NCBI GenBank assembly: GCA_035578155.1
Contig: JAPWDM010000009.1
Coordinates: 2,950,001 to 3,014,000, forward strand
From: Brachynemurus nebulosus
Lineage: Eukaryota > Arthropoda > Insecta > Neuroptera > Myrmeleontidae
Length of the DNA stretch: 64,000 nt
Reading direction: 5' to 3'
Below are positions 27,200 to 37,564 of the stretch, one piece after another (positions within the stretch are counted from its first letter, which is position 1; the number at the start of each line of letters is the position of its first letter). The notes below the pieces were generated by a model, which did no database searches, was not told where the DNA came from, and saw only the letters and a list, made by a program, of their open reading frames with translations. A program made the position numbers and the translations under genes.

Positions 27200-27634
27200 A
27201 GTATGCATGTATGTATATATATATGTTGTATCAGCACGATAACTCTCGAACGAAACATTCAGTTGTAATGAAATTTGATGAAAACATTGGAAGTCCAAAA
27301 ATCTTGGATAAGTTCTTCAGCCAGACACGTCGGATGCCAGGAACATGGTTTTTGTTCTTGCAAAAAATTAGTTTTTTGCCAAAATTTCCACTTATTCAAA
27401 AATTTTTGCGAAATTTTTTTAAGAGGAGATTTACCTTTTTTACACCTTTAGCAGAAAAAATTTACCTTTAGCATTCCTTTTAAAAAGTAACGCATTTCCG
27501 ATAATTGGCACCGGTCGAGGTCCAGGTAACTTCAATAAATAATAACAAATTCTAAAATAATTCCAAAATTTGTACAAACAAAAACATATTATACAGGTAA
27601 TTGTTAACAACAAAGATGCAGAAATTGAAATCAT
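21618..27634 (-). CDS. CYP4-like cytochrome P450, copy B (intact)
   Basis: Nine exons on the minus strand: 27634-27466, 26044-25847, 25779-25591, 25235-25166, 25104-24978, 23765-23613, 23537-23300, 22087-21917 and 21847-21618. All are GT-AG with compatible phases and encode 514 residues. The protein starts with a hydrophobic anchor (ISISASLLLTITCIICFCLY) and the proline hinge PGPRPVPIIGNALLF, so it is a microsomal monooxygenase using P450 reductase. The K-helix ExxR is KESLR, the PERF-like motif NPDRF, and the heme loop FGGGQRTCAG keeps the axial Cys. Unusual: helix C WKRNIK lacks the Arg of WxxxR, and the I-helix reads AAGYVT instead of the CYP4-typical EGHDTT. The last intron is only 69 nt, in frame and without stop. 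CYP4 clan by overall resemblance; substrate unknown. Confidence 0.88.
22115..23210. mobile_element. TIR transposon remnant with nested hairpin MITE
   Basis: Inverted ends: ttttagaaaaaccagaaaag at the left (about 22120) and its inverse at about 23185-23207. Both flank the sequence ggtaacgacaaacccgc or its inverse. Inside, 22205-22505 is a separate near-perfect hairpin (agtcgacatcatggttaact and inverse), and 22530-22690 holds two direct copies of ttgttcgtgttttt with acaggg and tttcctggacat. It lies in an intron of P450 copy B. Confidence 0.7.
23990..24400. repeat. Dispersed repeat, second copy of the 12744 family
   Basis: Shares gcttgagtgggcaatcgac, cgcacgagttgcaca and gcgtgttttattgtcaattt with 12744-13260. 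Located in an intron of P450 copy B. Confidence 0.6.
26215..27075. repeat. Repeat-rich intron segment with gagtgagtgattcaa hairpins
   Basis: The words gtgagtgagtgattcaa and inverses (ttgaatcactcac) cluster at 26225-26380 and 26875-27075, separated by AT-rich DNA. This arrangement fits an element with complex inverted ends. It lies in the first intron of P450 copy B. Confidence 0.4.
27131..27184. repeat. (TA)n microsatellite followed by (TG)n
   Basis: About 27 TA units followed by tgtgtgtgtgtg. The neighbouring 27270-27410 is an inverted relative of 52505-52680, which also borders a (TA)n run, so the microsatellite belongs to a dispersed element. Confidence 0.9.
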
Positions 27635-27999
27635 TTTTCACTAACTCGATGCACGTAAAACCAAACTTGAAGTTTACCGTTATTTTGTCCTACTATTTAT
27701 AAGTTTATACAGGAAAATAATTTACATAAAGAATATTCTATTGCAATTTTCGAAATTTTGATGGCCAGTTACTTTTTCCAAAATTTAACTATTTTTTTTT
27801 TTTATTATAGGAAATATCATTTTTTTAAAATTTAAATGTTAATTAGCAAGCAAAAATTTTGAGGTTACATTAGAAATTAAAATAAAAATTTTAATTGAGC
27901 TAATCACGTTGAAACTTTTTTATACATAGGTATACCCTACCTATATTATATTTTTTATATTTTTTTTAAATATTCTAAATCAGAGTGCTAGTCGTAATA

Positions 28000-28946
28000 G
28001 GGGAACGCTCGCCATAGTGGCCCAGGCAGGTAAAGTGGTCACCATTAGTTTGCAAATGAACTAAAAGCTGTCACCTCTTGTTACTTATTGTTAGTTTAAA
28101 TTATAGATTGACCGTTTATATAGTGTCACGGTGCATATCAACTCGTTAGGTGTTACTTAGAAAATTTTATTTAAAAAAAAGTGTTTCTTGTGCCCTCTGA
28201 TCTAAGGTAAGTACTTACAAATATTGTATAAAATATATTGTATTATAAATACTTGGTTTTTGTGAATATCCGCTGTGTCTATTGTAGTTCTGAAGTAATT
28301 AATTTTATAATAAACAATTATGAATCATACGTTGGGGCGGGACTTATTTCAGTTTTCCCATTGTACTTAGTTTTGGATAATGTGGCCCACTATGTATAAA
28401 GGTAAAGTGGGCCAGTGGATCCAATGGTGGTACCAGAATTGTGGCCGGAATCAAAAGCAAAAGATGGCTGGATACGATTTACGATATGCAAAATATGTGT
28501 CTATGAAGTCTGCTCTGGTTGCAATGAGGAAGATGGCGATTTTACTTGTGAGTTTTGTTTTAAGAATGAATAGTTACCATCTGAGTACTTTGGATAATTA
28601 AAAATTGTTTTTATGATTGCTAATTAGTAGCAAAGTGTAATATTTTTGATTAAAAATTGTAATTTTATCTAAAAATTAAAAAGTCCGTTTTAATCTATGT
28701 TAACTTTTAATATTAGTAATACTATGCCACTTTACCTACCTAAGGTGTGTAATGTGGTCATTTTGTCACTTACCAAATAATTGATAATTTTTTATTACTA
28801 TGAATATGTAAACCGTATGCATATTATAAAATAAAGACTCTATTAAATTCGCAATTGTTTTATGTCAAGAAATATCAATTAATTAAAACCGTTTAGAAAA
28901 TATATCAATTCAAACCTTAGGGTGGCCACATTGCCCTACCTTCCCC
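28000..28946. mobile_element. DNA transposon with decayed C-terminal transposase-like piece
   Basis: Begins GGGGAACG followed by gccatagtggcc and ends with the partial inverse (ggccacattgccctaccttcccc). TA flanks both ends. Region 28380-28600 contains a broken frame with cysteine pairs (for example CSGCNEEDGDF and CEFCFKN in different frames), like the zinc-binding tail of some pogo/jerky-type transposases. Inserted in the 5' flank of P450 copy B; absent from copy A's flank. Confidence 0.6.
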
Positions 28947-29426
28947 TACATGCTGTACAAAAATACAATTTATAATAAAGAATGACTCAAAATTTCGCCC
29001 TTTTTGGAGATCTCATGAATTTGATTCAAAAGTGGTCTAAATAATAACTTATGGTGATACTTTAAAGTACGTAAAATTTCAAGTTGAGCATATAGTTTTT
29101 GTTTTGAAGATAAAACGAGTCAAACCTGTTACATACTTGGCTTGTCGAAGACAAGATGAATCCAATATTCTTGACAATTTCGTTCATTATGTTGAAGATT
29201 CTCAAATACGTAAAGGGCATCATTTTCTAAGTAAAATATTCCGTTCTTTTTGAATCCATCATTATATTTTATTAAAAACCTTGTTCAAGTAAATCAGGAA
29301 AAAATTAGGATTTTTGTTAATTTCGTGTGAATTTTAATTATATAGATATATCTGATTTTAATGATAAAACATGAAAATATTTGGTAATTATATAAAAATT
29401 TTATTTTGAATATCATTAATTTTCAC

Positions 29427-29667
29427 CAGGGCCGGACCTACTTTAAGTGGCGCTCGGGGCACCGTGCAAAAAATGGCGCCTCTGTCTTTTCGTAAAATGA
29501 CAATTTAACTAAATTTTCTCTTTAAAAATTTTATCTTTTTTACTATTTTCCTACAAAAAGCAAGTGGCAAGCAAATGAGAAAAAAAATGTCAAATTCAAT
29601 AGTCTGGCGCCCCCAAAACTTGACACCCGGAACATGTGCCCTCGCTGTCCCCCTAGGTCTGGCCCTA
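29427..29667. mobile_element. hAT-like MITE with 8-bp target duplication and known empty site
   Basis: Ends CAGGGCCGGACCTAC and its inverse (ctaggtctggccct). Flanked by attttcac (29419-29426) and attttcat (29668-29675). The paralogous sequence near 20638-20660 is uninterrupted (attaattttcatcaacgat) and is the pre-insertion state. Confidence 0.88.
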
Positions 29668-29744
29668 ATTTTCATCAACGATTCAAATTACAGAAAACCG
29701 TGCCATTTCTTGAAAATGACAAGTAACATTTATTATACATAACT

Positions 29745-30095
29745 TAGAAAATACATAACTCAGAATGCTCAGAACTACAGAAGTTGCTTTTCTAAACAAG
29801 ATAAAGCACTAATTTACACATGAGAAAATTTTATTTCATTTTTACAATATTATAAAAATTGTAATAAATACATCTGTAAAAAAACTTGCAATGCAATAAT
29901 TTTAATTCTTATGCAATGTACTGATTAAATGCTTAAAAATCACCAATAAGTAATTTTATCAAACTAAATTATTATAATTAATGTTTAGGTTTCTTACTTT
30001 CTCTTGTATCTGGTTCACGTTATTGGCCATTTTTTTTAAAACCGCATAAAAAAGTCACAAAAAGAATCGCGCAAAAAAAGATTAAAAAACCGGTG
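29745..30095. mobile_element. pogo/Tigger-like element, partial copy 2
   Basis: Lacks the left terminus but shares the interior (agaagttgcttttctaaaca) and right sub-terminal sequence (aaccgcataaaaaag) with 5544-6069. Lies just 3' of the P450 copy C stop codon. Confidence 0.65.
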
Positions 30096-30539
30096 AATTT
30101 ATAATCCCTAGTTTTAACACATTGTGGCATCTTCATTTTTCTAGATCCTTAACTTTTCGCTCGGTGATAGTTATTAAATGACCACCAAGTACACTAAGCG
30201 AAAGATCCACCACCAAATTCAAATTTTTTATATCCAAATTTGTATGAATTTCATATTTTCTCAAAACGTTGGCAAGTATAACTTTCATAAACATCAACGA
30301 ATAATTCATTCCCGCACACAGTCTTCGCCCGCCGCCAAACGGCAAATAACCAATCGGCGATTTATCCGTTAAAAAACGATCTGGATCAAATTCTTCCGGA
30401 TCATTCCATAGATTTCGACTGCGATGAATATCAAAAATGGATATACAAATCTGCGAACCTTTCGGGATTACGAGACCATTTTCTAAAAATAGATTTATTT
30501 TAAAAAATTTCCATTTTTGACCGGGGGTGAAACGCTTAT

Positions 30540-31640
30540 AAATAGAGTGAGGACATTGGTCCGCATAAACGACGGTGACCAATTTTTTCTGGTGAGTTCT
30601 AGCACACACTACGTCGTTAAAAGTATGGGGACATCTTGACCAGGCGGGTGCCCACACTTTTGACGCGGTACTGTACTTAATGTTAAACTACTGTTTCACC
30701 TATGGTTCATTTCAGTTAAATTTAACCATGTTTCGTCACTTTGAATTTAAATAATTTCCGTTTTCTTGGCTTTATTTCTTTTATTATTGCATTTATGTAA
30801 ATTTTAAATTTGCAGTTTATTTTTAGAAAAGAATAGAAGATTTATTTGTTTCGAATATAAGAATTATTTAATTTTTTAACGAAAACTCATGACCAATTGT
30901 ATCTGAAATAAGATATAACATCTAGATTTTATAAGCCGATTATGCCGACTATAACCGATTGAAAAAACGACTACTTAATATAATAAAAAAAATGGTGCCA
31001 AATGTCACTTTAGAGAAAAAACTTATTTCTTGCATATTATTAATACATTTATTAAAAAAATAAAAAGGCAGTTTTTAAAAAAAACATTCCTGGTCATTGT
31101 ACAATTTAACATGGTACTAAATTTCAAGTTTGAATTTATTTTTTCATCAATAATGTTAGTAATTTTCATCAATAATGCTATGTAGTAAATTTTTGCATCA
31201 ATAATGTTCATTAAAAATAGATTTTGATATACATTTGCCCCATCTGTCACTTTTGTACCTGAAATTTTTTAGTTTTCGCCATTCTGACTTTTACTTGGGG
31301 GTTAATTTCAATTGAAAAAGTATAAAAATTTCTACTACTAAAATTATAATTTTATAACATCTAGATTTTATAAAATCTAGATTTTAAGAATGTTACACCT
31401 ACGATTACACTAAAATTTAAGCCACGCCCCTGTAAAATTATAATTTTAATAAAATCTAGATGTTAGGTGGAACAGTAGCTTTATGGTTCACTGCCGTATC
31501 AAAAGTGTGGGCACCCCCTTGGCGCCAAGTTGTCCTCATACTTTTGACGACGCGTTGTGTGCTAGAACCCACTATAAAAAATTGATCACTCTTTGGGAAC
31601 GCGTTTATACGGACCAATGTCCTCACTTTACTCTTAAAAA
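30540..31640. mobile_element. TIR element in the last intron of P450 copy C
   Basis: Left arm 30540-30660 (gagtgaggacattggtccg onward to gcccacacttttga) and right arm 31495-31635 are inverse relatives, both containing the phrase gttctagcacaca. Inside, 30700-30915 matches 45150-45362. The element explains why the open frame extends past the real exon start. Confidence 0.75.
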
Positions 31641-32080
31641 GTACCTAAACGTATGTCAGTTATTGCTTCCCTCAAAAGTGACGGCACTGTGGGGAAAATT
31701 CTTAACGTTTCCCGAATGACCATATCTAAATATGTTAATTTTGGTAGATCGTCTAGTTCCACTTGTCGATCGGACGTCCCAAAAATATTATAAATTTCAT
31801 CGTAAACTTTATTTTGGATATCTCGTCGCGCGCCCAGACATAACGAGGCGTAACCTAAGGTGATAGCCGTTGTCACATATCCTGCTGCAATTACGAAATT
31901 CAATTCGTCCCTGATTTGTTCGTCCGTTAGATCTGGTTCTTCCTCTTTTGCTGTTAATAAGAAATCCAGAAGGGTTAAATGATCCTGATTCTTGTGCGCC
32001 TGTTGTTTTCTTGTCTTTAGAGCCTGCGTATAATATAATTATTAATTGGTAATATTAGTACAACATTGGGGATAGAAATA

Positions 32081-32308
32081 CTGGGGGCTGGATTTACGCT
32101 AAATGCCGCCCTAAGACTCCGTGAAAAATACCGCCTAATTACCAAAAGCCATGACCGTGGAAAGAAATGACGGACTCCAGTTTTTTAAAAAAAAGAAAAT
32201 TTCTAAAAACGTTTCCCCAAAAAAATTAAGTAATGAGCATAAAAAAAGCTACAACCTCGATGTTCTAAATTTTGCCGCCCTAGCGTCCCTAGTGTAAATC
32301 CAGCGGTG
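32081..32308. mobile_element. hAT-like MITE with perfect 8-bp target duplication
   Basis: Ends ctgggggctggatttac and inverse (gtaaatccagcggtg). Flanked by TAGAAATA at 32073-32080 and 32309-32316. Located in an intron of P450 copy C. Confidence 0.85.
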
Positions 32309-32743
32309 TAGAAATAAAATTATAAAAAAAAATATAAATAGCTTTGCCTAAAAGAACAGCTTTTAGTTGTGTTTTTCACCTGAGGATGGCGTAATGGCCG
32401 AAAGTCGACTCGTGTTTATACGATTTTTGTTGTGAAAAGTGACAAAGCAACGATCCCATGTTTTTTAATATGGATTTTCACAAAGTAAACCTTTCCAATA
32501 TTAATTATTTAAATAAAATTATATTTCTTTCATTTTTTAAGTGAAACTATCCATTATTCTGTTTGTTATTTTATATTAAGGCAGTCTTCAAATTTAGAAT
32601 TTTTTAAAATTCAATTTTTTTTACTTCATGTTCCAAAGTTATAGACCTTTAAAAATGTATCTTCAAAAGAAAATTTAAAAATTTTGAAAATTTATAAAGC
32701 TATAGCCATTTTAATACAGTAGGTTCCCGTATCAGGTACTATA

Positions 32744-33218
32744 CAGCTGAACTCTTTTTTGTGCGGTGAATAGGGACCGCATAAAAAAAATCGCACAAAA
32801 AAAATATATTCAAAAATATCATAAATAGCTACAAAAAGTATAGTTCGATCCAGATTGTACAAAAAACTTTTTTTGTGCGGTTGGTCGGGACCGAATAAAA
32901 AAAAGTTTCATCGAAAAAACATCACTCGCTCAAAACTTAGAAATTTCCTTAGAAGTTGCTTCTATAAACAAGAAAAAACATTAATTTACACGTAGAAACA
33001 TTTTGTTTCAATTTTATGAAAATTTGTGCGGTTTGAAAAAAATAACTTATGTTCTTATGCAATGTATTGATTAAATGCTTAAAAGCCGTTAAAAAGTATT
33101 TTTATCAAAGAAAGTTATTACAGTAATTGTTTCAGTTTCTTACTATCTCGTGATTTTGATTCACATTATGCATTTTAATGGCTATTTTTTTCAAACCGCA
33201 TAAAAAAGAGTTCAGCTG
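32744..33218. mobile_element. pogo/Tigger-like element, copy 3
   Basis: Starts CAGCTGAACTCTTTTTTGTG and ends with the inverse (aaaaaagagttcagctg). This is the cleanest pair of ends in the family. Located in an intron of P450 copy C. Confidence 0.85.
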
Positions 33219-33960
33219 TTCTTTAAAAGTTTAAATGCATTTTTCTTGAAACTACATTTTTCAAGCTGGTCGACATGATAGGTATCTCGAGTCAGGAGGT
33301 TCCCGGGGGAAGAAGGAGGGATAAAAAACGGGGGGACGGTTTGAATTAGATGCGGTCGAAGCCGCGGGTCAGAGCTAGTATTACTATATCTGAATAACTA
33401 CTCACATTTTCAATCATACCATAAATAATTTTCACATTTTCTTGATGTTTTCGATACAGTGATGACAGTTTGAAGGTAACATTTGGGAATAACCATACTT
33501 TAAGAACTCGTTCCGTAAGTAAACGATTTTCACTGTTTGGAAATTTAAAGGAGAGTTTAAACTTAATAGAAAAAATACTGTTAACATCTTACCTTCTTAT
33601 TGCTTCAAAATAAGGTGTATTACGAAACTGTGACGACATTTTAATTCCCAAAACATTCTCTTAAAATGAATACGAATATTTACTTACTGATTCAAATTCA
33701 ATTTTCAAAATATTACTTACCACAAACTGCATCTAGTGTGGCGCGGCTATAATATCGAAAGACATTAAATGGCTCCGAACCATTTAATTCTTTTGCCATT
33801 TGATCGATCAAAATTTTCGTTTTTTCATTAAACAACGGTAAAAATGAATCCAACATTTGCGGACTGAAGCCAGATCTTATTAATTTAATATTACGTTTCC
33901 ATTTTTCACCTAAAATTAACAAAAATTTTGTTCAGTTATGGGATTCACAATAATTCTTCA

Positions 33961-34279
33961 CAGGGCCGGATCTACGGGGGGCAGCGGGGGCACGCGCCCC
34001 CTGCAAACTTTTAGGGGCGCCAAAAACGCAAGTTGAGGGACGCCAAAACGGTGAAATCGGATGTTTTTTTTTTTGCTCGTCACTTGCTTTTTACAGTGTT
34101 ACGCAGTGTTAGGGTCGACAAAAACTCAACTTGAGGGTAATAATGCAAAGTGTTGACAACAGGGAGAAATTTAAAAAATATCGATGCGTTAAAATATTTA
34201 ATTTGACATTTTTACTGCGGAGGGCGTCAACAGCAAAGTTTGCCCCCCCTCCCTCGTAATAACTGTAGGTTCGGCCCTG
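33961..34279. mobile_element. hAT-like MITE related to 29427-29667
   Basis: Starts CAGGGCCGGATCTACGGGGG and ends with the inverse (tgtaggttcggccctg). Flanked by attcttca and attgttca (7 of 8 equal). Located in an intron of P450 copy C. Confidence 0.85.
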
Positions 34280-34380
34280 ATTGTTCATTTAACACGTTCA
34301 TTGCCGATCGCGCGATATCGCGTGATACGACTACTTTACTGTATGGCCAATCGCATGACAAATATAAGAACCTACTTATC

Positions 34381-35079
34381 TATATATCTATACATCTATA
34401 AAATTGTAACGAGACCGTTTCTGTACATGGAATATTTTTTGAAAATTGTACTGGTACTGTAAATATTTATCGATGTAGATACCAAAACGGCGATTTTTAG
34501 AATTTTTGTCTGTCTGTCTGTTCACGCATCACGCAAAAACTATTGGACGGATTTTAATGAAATTTGGTGTGACGATAACTTATTACCTGTGTCAACATCT
34601 AAAATACTTTTTACTCTGGGAAAATTTCTCATTCCCATGGGAAAATGGAAAAACCATTTTGAGCATGTGCACACATTAGGCAAAAACTATTGGACGGATT
34701 TTAATAAAGTTTGGTGTGGTGATAACTTATTACCTAGGGCAACATTTAAGAGACTTTTTATTCCGGGAAAATGCCTCATTCCCACGGGAAAATAGAAAAA
34801 CCATTTTGTGCATGTGCACGTATTACGCAAAAACTATTGGACGGATTTTGATGAAATTTGGTGTGGTGATAACCTATTACTTAGGTCAACATTTAAGATA
34901 CTTTTTACTCCGGGAAAATTCATCATTTCCACGGAAAAATAGAAAAATTATTTTAAGCATGTGCATGCATTACACAAAAATTATTATTTTTTGCAAGTTC
35001 TGTATAATTATTACACTTATATACTTTTCATTGAGTTTATAACAATGCTTTGCGCGAACGACGTCGCCGGTACGGCTAG
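34381..35079 (+). mobile_element. Helitron/Helentron-type non-autonomous element, copy 1
   Basis: Has internal tandem units of roughly 125 bp (acgcaaaaactattggacgg, then tttggtgtggtgataact, ttactccgggaaaatt, gagcatgtgcac), a GTCT microsatellite (tgtctgtctgtctg) and an end reading GGTACGGCTAG next to T. A GC-rich potential hairpin (gcga..tcgc) lies just before the end. This layout is that of Helentron-associated or mini-me-like elements. A second copy in the other orientation is at 39584-40430. Confidence 0.7.
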
Positions 35080-35933
35080 TTTAACATAAAATATTTGGCC
35101 ATCTCACAAAGTCTATATTTTTGGCTTGGCAATGAACGTATTAAAAAACAATATTGAAATTACTAACCAGAAGACACGCCTACAGAATCTCCATAATCCT
35201 GGACGAGATATTTAAAAAGCCACGATTTATCCACAAGATTTGTACTTGAAACTAACTTTTTTGTTAGGTCCACGTTTAAAATTACGACACAGGGGAGGGG
35301 TCCCAGCCATATTACATAAGTGTCACCATATTGTTCACCCCATTTTTAAAAGGATTTTTCCATAATCTATAATTATTTAAAAAAAAAAAAATTATTAATA
35401 TTAAGATAACAAATATTAAAATTTACTTTCCTTTATATGTTCCACGAAACAACAATGCATTTCCTATGATTGGTAATGGTTTAGGTCCAGGAAATTTTCG
35501 TAAATAATAAAGAATTCGAAAATAATTCCAAAATCTGATTACACTAACAATTCCCAACAATGTAACTAACAATAATACAAACATTTTATTGTTAACAAAG
35601 CTAACTATTCAACTGAAGCTAAAAAATTTTGTATTATAGATAATTATATTGGCTCCTACTTTTCTAATCGATCCATATTATTGTTTTATAATTTATAATT
35701 GTATATTATGACATGTTTATTACATTTGTTTCAAACGTAATCACAGTAATTAGTTAATTAATTATAAAAACATTGGAAATATAAAAAGAAACTTGATGGT
35801 ATAACATTAACTTTATATTTAATTATAAATCTTCTTGCCATACCTCTATTAAGTACTAGGGTTCCGAAGAAAGAGTCCCGGAATCCTTAAAATTTCGTCA
35901 TGTCCGTTTGCCCTTCTTCACATCAGCTTTTTT

Positions 35934-36652
35934 AAGGGGGTGTTCTTGTCTAGAAATTCGAAAAAAACGATTTTTCTTTTTTTTCATATTTTTAAAGTTC
36001 ATACCTTTAAGAATAAGCCTCTAAAAGGATTTACGGAAATTCGAATTATTTTCGGAGTTATGGTTATTTTTTTCCTGTGTACTGTGTATCTTTTCAGTGT
36101 TAAATTCAAATTTTTAATATAAGTTACTCGAAACTAGTTTTTTCGATACGGTTGACATGATATCTCAAGTTCTAATGCACTGATTTACTTGAAATTTGGT
36201 ACAGACCTTAAGACTATCAAAATTGGTCCGACGTAGGGGTTTTTTAGAAAGAAAGAAATTTTAAGAAATTTCCATACTTGAAAAAAAGAGGCGAAAAAAT
36301 GTTTTTTTTTTTTTTTAAATGGACGCCATTTTGTGAAAAAATTTATTTTTTCAAATCGGCTACGTCCAACTAATTCTACATCCTTGTTTATTAAGAATTA
36401 ACTAAAACTTTATGTTTTAAATCACCAGGATGGTTGGAATCACGTCAATCAGGAGACACCTTTTTTTGTGAGTCTCCACTTTGCCGGCCTGTACCGATTT
36501 CAATTTTGAATTTTTTTAACTTTTATACTTTTTAAATATCTATAAAAAAAAAAAAACTATTTAAAAATGGATACTAAAAATGTTTACTGTTTTTTTATTA
36601 CGCCCGTAAAATCACCTTAAAATCAAGCCTCTAGACTAGAATACCCCTTTAA
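35934..36652. mobile_element. TTAAGGGG-family TIR element, copy 1
   Basis: Left end TTTAAGGGGGTGTTCTTGTC, right end inverse (gactagaataccccttTAA). It abuts or shares its TTAA with the next element. Confidence 0.65.
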
Positions 36653-37564
36653 GGGGAGGTTTATTTGAGAGTCGTTAAAAAAAATCGATTTTTTTTTTTT
36701 TTTTGCAGAAATTGGTAGCTAATTATGTGTAGAATATGTTCCCAAAGTGATTTTGCTGAAAGTAATTTAAGGGAAGGTTTACTTGAGATTTGATAAAAAA
36801 ATCGATTTTTTTTGCCGACATTGATAGCAAATTATGTGTAGAATATGTTCCCAAAGTGATTTTACTGAAAATAATAAATTTAAAAACAAGATTCTTGCAC
36901 ATTAACCGAATCCAGCTTTCTATAAAAAAAAAATTCAAAAAACGTAGTTAACGCAATAATGGGTATTAAATATAAAATTTTGAAAATACGTTTCTTTATA
37001 TATAGGTATATTTTATAATATTTCGGAACTACATTTTTGGAACTGGTGGACACGATAACTCAATAACTATTCGATGGATCCTTTTTTTAAATTTTTTATT
37101 TTAAAGATAATTCAATTCTTCGACACCTCTACCTAAGTTCGATACACTTTCAATATTTTTTTTTATTTTTAAATTTACTTTAAAGAGCGAAAAATAAGAC
37201 AAAAATCGTAATCAAAACTTCAAACATCCGCCATTTTTTTTTTCAGCAATTTATTTATATTATAGGTAGAGGTGTCGGTACTCTTCATATATTTTATAAA
37301 TCTTTTTTGTTTTTGGATTTCGGTGGTTTATTACCGGCGCTAGGATGTCCACCAACAAGGCATTGGATTTTCGGATCGTCACACTGCACTATCTATAAAA
37401 TGGACACATTTTTATATTTTTCCTTGAAAAAATTTTTTTGTATAGTTTAATACTTAATAAATATGTGTACAAAATTTGAAATTGATATATACTTCCGTTC
37501 TTGAGAAAAAAATTGTAGAAAAATACATAATTTTTAAGGACTCTCGAGTAAACCTCCCCTTAAA
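36649..37564. mobile_element. TTAAGGGG-family TIR element, copy 2
   Basis: Left end TTTAAGGGGAGGTTTATTTG, right end inverse (gagtaaacctccccttaa). The first 120 bp are duplicated in tandem (tgtgtagaatatgttcccaa at about 36726 and 36834). TTAA borders on both sides. Confidence 0.72.

Larger units (their letters stand above)
30133..35584 (-). pseudogene. CYP4-like cytochrome P450, copy C (probably disrupted)
   Basis: Seven exons on the minus strand: 35584-about 35431, 35366-35168, 33909-33721, 33659-33593, 33532-33406, 32023-31645 and 30482-30133. Most exons are intact and well conserved: LREAITDIRL, K-helix RETLR, DPDRF, heme loop FGGGRRLCAG, tail ITERKVKDLEK. Two defects are near the start. 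The exon 1 donor used in copies A and B (AAAG then GT) is AAAG then GA, so only an out-of-frame GT four bases on remains. Exon 2 carries one extra base, probably in the A-run at about 35345-35350, which moves the frame before EQYGDTYVIWLGP. Introns present in A and B within the I-helix and heme-loop codons are missing. It may be a young pseudogene, or the defects may be assembly errors. Like B it lacks the acidic I-helix residue (AAGYVTT). Confidence 0.75.

Noticed and set aside
27067..27471. Open frames made of YIYIYI or HTHTYIYI across the (TA)n tract, also at 52571-52802
   Set aside because: Translation of a microsatellite, not genes.
30133..30657. 174-codon frame with an N-terminal extension before the P450 motif
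   Set aside because: The first 58 or so codons are the transposon arm at 30540-30660 plus intron. The real exon starts at the acceptor at 30482.
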